Source of the DNA: Davidsoniella eucalypti
Lineage: Eukaryota; Ascomycota; Sordariomycetes; Microascales; Ceratocystidaceae
Assembly (NCBI GenBank): GCA_004009845.1
Contig: RMBW01000039.1
Location: 1-64,000, forward strand
DNA length: 64,000 nucleotides
Direction: 5' to 3'
Shown here: positions 60,186 through 64,000 of the stretch, one piece after another
Layout: each line of letters starts with the position of its first letter
How positions within the stretch are numbered: position 1 is the stretch's first letter
Translations under genes and position numbers: made by a program
The notes under the pieces: model-generated
Told to the model about the DNA's origin: nothing
The model's input: the letters and a program-made list of their open reading frames with translations, nothing else
Databases searched by the model: none

Positions 60186-62914
60186 ATGGCTGTACAATCG
60201 ACCTTGCGCCACTCCATAGCCGAACAGGCTGTATTAGCCTTTATCGACAAGTATTCCAAGATTTTCCGGTCGAAAGCGAAGAGCACGACCAAGACCACAC
60301 GAATCCTCGGCGCTTTGTCGCTTTTGATTGGAATTGTTTTCGGCGGTGCTGGATGTCGGCGATGGTGGAAAAATCGGAGCATAGAGCGCGAGCAAGGGCG
60401 CAAACTTGTGCGGACTAATTCATGGCTCTTCAACAAAGACGGATCACGGACTATCTATGTTCCCTACAAGGATCGGACGTCGAAGGTCGTTATTCACAAC
60501 ACCAAAAATCTTACTTTCGAAGCCCATCGCCGTAACTTTCTAAACCCTCCGCGGGTCTCAGAGCTTCGGGATGGTTCCGTACCTGGCTCGCAGACAAAAA
60601 CAGGCCTGAATCTTGCGTTCATCCATCAATTTTTCAGTCTTATGCATATCATGATACCGAGATGGAACAGTAAGGAAGCGGGCATATTGCTAAGCCATTC
60701 CGCATTCTTGATGTTACGCACATATATGTCACTTGTAGTGGCTCGTCTCGATGGCGAGATTGTGCGTGATCTGGTAGCAGGAAATGGAAGATTGTTCCTT
60801 TGGGGAATCGCCAAGGTATGATGAAACTTTGCAAACCGAAAATAAATGAAGGGAAACTAATATGTCCAACTATAGTGGTGTGGTTTAGGAGGAATCGCCT
60901 CGTACACCAATGCAACTATCAAGTACTTGGAATCCAAGGTTTCAATCGCCTTCCGAACGCGCCTCACGAGATACATTCACGATCTGTACCTGAACGACAA
61001 CATGAATTATTACAAGCTACCCAACTTGGATGGAGGTGTTGGTCATGGTGCTGACCAATTTATCACACAAGATCTCACACAGTTCTGTGCTTCGGCGGCT
61101 GGCTTATATTCGTCCCTAGGGAAGCCATTTGTAGATCTCTGCGTCTTCAACTATCAACTATATCAATCACTTGGCCCTGTTGCATTTGTCGGGTTAATGA
61201 GTAATTACATATTTACTGCTAATATTCTCAGACGTCTGTCACCACCATTTGGCAAGTTGAAAGCCGTTGAGGGCCGCAAAGAAGGCGACTTCCGCAGTCT
61301 TCATGCCCGGCTTATCGCCAACGCCGAAGAAGTTGCTTTCTACGGTGGTTCTGACATAGAAAAGATCTTCCTCAATAGGGAGTTCAAGTCATTGAAGTCA
61401 TTCATGGAAGGAATCTACATGCTCAAGATTAGGTATAATATCCTCGAGGACTTCATCTTGAAGTATAGTTGGAGTGCTTATGGGTATATGTTATCAGCAT
61501 TGCCTGTATTCTTCCCGGCATGGGGTGGCCTCGGAGGTGCACTCGAAATGAACTCAACCGGCAACAAAGACGGGCGCGAAAGAAGTAGAATGAAGGAGTT
61601 CATCACAAACAAGAGACTCATGTTGTCACTTGCTGATGCTGGTGGTCGCATGATGTATTCTATAAAAGATCTATCGGAGTTGGCGGGCTACACTAGCCGG
61701 GTATACACTCTGGTCGCCACCATGCATCGCGTTCATGCAGACTCTTATGACCTTAAGAATGGCACACCTGAGCTGTTCTCGCTATCTGACGTCCAGGGTA
61801 CTACCCAAAAGGGGTTTGATGGTGTTCGTTTCGAGAGCGTTCCTATTGTGGCACCAGGACTTTGGCCACAAGGTGGTGAGGAATTATTAGATAGCTTATC
61901 TATGATTATCCGTCCAGGAGAGCACCTACTAGTAAGTTCATTCAATCTACATGGAATCAAGGGAAATCGACGGTTACTAATATCACTATATAGATTTCTG
62001 GCCCGAACGGCGTGGGAAAGACTGCAATTGCACGTGTTCTTGCGGGCCTGTGGCCTACATATCGCGGACTCCTTAGTCGTCCGAAATCTACCGGTGAAGA
62101 TGGCATCATGTTTCTACCTCAACGCCCTTACCTTAGCATCGGCACCCTTCGCGATCAAGTACTCTATCCCGACGGTGAGGTTGACATGCGGGAAAAGCGC
62201 AAGTCCGAGGATGACCTGCAAGCCGCGTTGAATGATGCCCGTCTTGGGTATCTTCCTGAGCGCGAAGGTGGTTGGGACACTCGCAAGGAGTGGAAGGATG
62301 TCTTGAGTGGTGGTGAGAAACAGAGAATGGGTTTCGCCCGTGTTTTCTATCACGAACCCAAGATTGCCGTTATCGACGAAGGTACTAGTGCTGTTTCTAG
62401 TGATGTCGAAGGTCTCTTGTATGAGACATGCAAGGAACGTGGTATCAGTAAGTTCCCAATTTTTTTGTCCACATGGCATTCGTTCAAACCCATACAACCA
62501 ACTAACACTATTATAGCTCTCATCACGATATCTACTCGTGCCTCGCTAAAGAAGTACCACACGCATAACTTAGTACTCGGTGGAGGTGACCAGGGCGACG
62601 AATGGATTCTAGATCGCATTGGGACCGAGCGTGAGAAGATGCAGGTTGAGAAGGAGATTCAAGAGCTGCGTAATCATTTGGAACAAGTCAAAGCATGGAA
62701 GAAACGTCGGGCCCAAATCGACAATGAGCTAGCCGATGTATGGACTGATAAGGGAACGTTCATTGATGCCCCAGAATACATTGATATGGAAGAGGCAGCC
62801 TCAAGGAGCGGCGACAACGACACTACCCATGGAGACCATACTATGCTACCAGGAACCCAGACACCCTCCGAGTCTGAGTTTAAATCGGTCATCTCGGAAG
62901 AAGATTCGGCCTGA
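60186..62914 (+). CDS. Peroxisomal ABC half-transporter (ABCD family, Pxa1/Pxa2-like)
   Basis: Predicted ABCD half-transporter that, as a heterodimer, imports long-chain acyl-CoA or fatty acid into peroxisomes for beta-oxidation. Four exons (60186-60815, 60876-61931, 61994-62447, 62517-62914) encode 845 residues. The N-terminal membrane domain has LLIGIVFGGAGC, the family signature LTRYIHDLYLNDNMNYYKL near the loop, and the EAA-like NAEEVAFYGGSDIEK. The nucleotide-binding domain has Walker A SGPNGVGKTAIARVLAGLWP at about 564, FLPQRPYLSIGTLRDQVLYP, signature LSGGEKQRMGFARV at about 665 and Walker B KIAVIDEGTSAV at about 685. The H-loop position reads ITISTRASLKKYHTHNL, where ABCD relatives usually have a Ser-His pair, so the switch His may be missing. 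A 100-residue charged, coiled-coil-like tail follows. Whether it is Pxa1 or Pxa2 is undecided. Confidence 0.93.
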
Positions 62915-63245
62915 GAACTTGAAGCAAGCCTTATTATATAGCAGAAACATTTTGAATACAGACATGCAGCTATAGTAAACTGCTTGAAGAACCAGAAATT
63001 GGTAGATCACATACCCTCCATAGTCATAAAGAATGAAATTCAGTTCCAACCATTTATAAAGAAATGAGAATTATTGTTCATGTCTTGATTGGCGTTTCAT
63101 GCCATATTATTCTTTTATTGTGATATCGTCGTTAATACAGCCATACATACCTGGTTTTCCTGGTAAGAGAGAAGTACTCGGAACCTCCCACTAATCTACC
63201 GCCCTTTGTAATCTATGTACTGAAACTACCCTGTGCCGAAATAAA
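62915..63245. other. Convergent 3' region, ABC transporter / Sds22
   Basis: About 330 bp of AT-rich spacer between converging genes, likely both 3' UTRs. No other feature. Confidence 0.5.
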
Positions 63246-64000
63246 CTATCGAATATATGCTATAACCATGATTAGTAACTCGTTCGAAGAAATAGACCCG
63301 TTGCCTATAGGAGAACATGGAACTTACTGGCGTCAATTTGCTTGACCTGTGGGAGGGCTAGATGGATCTTGTTTCTGTACAATGCTGGTGCACGGAGTTG
63401 CAGACCATTTCCTTCAAAGTACACGGTATGAAGCTTCTCTTTATCCTTGAGTTCACGATCTAGCTCCGCAAAGTCCATGATCTTACAGTAGGAAGCCCAG
63501 AGTTCCTCTAGATTCCTGAGGGGGCCTACACCCTTGAGTGAGGTGATAGGATTATGTGAGATGTCGAGAGTCGCAAGATTTGTGTTGTGTTCCAAGCCTT
63601 CCAGAGATTCGACCATGTTGTGCGAGAGATATAGTTCTTCAAGCGTAGGCACGTCCTTTAGAGGGGATAGGTCGCGAATTCTGTTGCTTTGGATACTTAG
63701 GAGTCGTAGCTTGGGGAGCTCATGTAGACCGGTGAGTTCGGTGATTTTATTCTTGGCTAGCCATAACTCCTCGAGGTTCTGGAGAGGCTGTAGGTTTTGG
63801 ATTTCGCGGATGCGGTTGCTTCCGAGCTCGAGGTTGCGGATCTTGACGAGGGTTTCGAGATTCTCGATAGTGCTGATCTTGTTGGCCACAAAGAACAGGT
63901 CGGTCACTTCAGTCAAGGTTGAGATGTTTTTGATGTGCTTGATTTTGTTGAAGCTGAGATCAAGCGTAGTTAGTTTGGTTAGGTGATCGATGTTGCGAAT
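63246..64000 (-). CDS. SDS22: Protein phosphatase 1 regulatory subunit Sds22 (partial, 5' end outside window)
   Basis: Leucine-rich-repeat regulator of protein phosphatase 1, needed for PP1 maturation, nuclear localisation and mitosis. The visible part runs from the window edge at 64000 to 63328, then a 14-nt last exon 63259-63246 (ending T-Y-I-R-stop) after a 68-nt intron with a TACTAAT branch. Repeats of about 22 residues follow the SDS22 pattern: LTTLDLSFNKIKHIKNISTL, VTDLFFVANKISTIENLETL, IRNLELGSNRIREIQNLQPL, LEELWLAKNKITELTGLHEL, LRLLSIQSNRIRDLSPLKDV, LEELYLSHNMVESLEGLEHN and LATLDISHNPITSLKGVGPL. The LRR cap ELWASYCKIMDFAEL and the tail ALPQVKQIDATYIR match the conserved Sds22 C terminus. 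The start is beyond the right edge. Confidence 0.96.

Overview
The window looks like nuclear DNA from a filamentous ascomycete (Pezizomycotina). Most protein genes are broken by short introns, mainly 50-130 nt, with GTRNGT donors and CTAAC or TACTAAC branch points. The proteins have clear fungal counterparts: a Zn2Cys6 regulator, Kap120-type importin, Pex2, TFIIS, Mcy1-type cysteine synthase, Rcr-type membrane protein, Psr1-type phosphatase, peroxisomal ABC half-transporter and Sds22. The standard nuclear code works throughout. The species cannot be named from the sequence alone. Gene density is low, about 16 genes in 64 kb.

Layout. 1-5.1 kb is almost empty, apart from a possible partial exon at the left edge. 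5.2-7.8 kb holds a Zn2Cys6 transcription factor (-). 10.2-10.7 kb holds a small orphan two-exon gene (+). 13.5-27.3 kb is a denser housekeeping block: aldehyde dehydrogenase (+), PEX2 (-), importin KAP120 (-), TFIIS (+), mitochondrial-type cysteine synthase (-) and a MidA/NDUFAF7-like methyltransferase (+). 27.7-31.5 kb is cytosolic/mitochondrial alanyl-tRNA synthetase (-), divergent from a polyQ nuclear-type hypothetical protein (+, 32.3-33.6 kb). 34.3-35.0 kb is an Rcr-like membrane protein (-). 37.9-42.3 kb is a large sterol-glucosyltransferase-like enzyme with a tail of ubiquitin-interacting-type motifs (-). 44.9-45.8 kb is Sec61 beta (-) and 47.7-49.2+ kb a Psr1-like CTD-type phosphatase (-). 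50-60 kb is an AT-rich, gene-poor island. It holds two oppositely oriented copies of one short interspersed element, an intron-containing tRNA-Ser(UGA) and decayed coding traces. 60.2-62.9 kb is a peroxisomal ABCD transporter (+). The right edge cuts through Sds22 (-).

The genes are mostly independent housekeeping functions (transcription, translation, nuclear import, secretion, peroxisome biogenesis and fatty-acid import, phosphatase control). They do not form a metabolic cluster. Two genes, PEX2 and the ABCD transporter, serve the peroxisome but lie 43 kb apart.

The most interesting reads are: (1) a short retroposon-like family, two copies in inverted orientation, each flanked by a 12-bp direct repeat and with one end made of ATCAA-type repeats; one copy sits about 60 bp upstream of the tRNA-Ser gene; (2) the glucosyltransferase with at least two canonical and three degenerate UIM-like helices; (3) a Sec61 beta gene whose first coding exon is only the ATG; (4) an alanyl-tRNA synthetase with a ~197-residue upstream extension that could supply the mitochondrial form. 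All exon boundaries were placed by eye from splice signals and reading frame, without transcript data.
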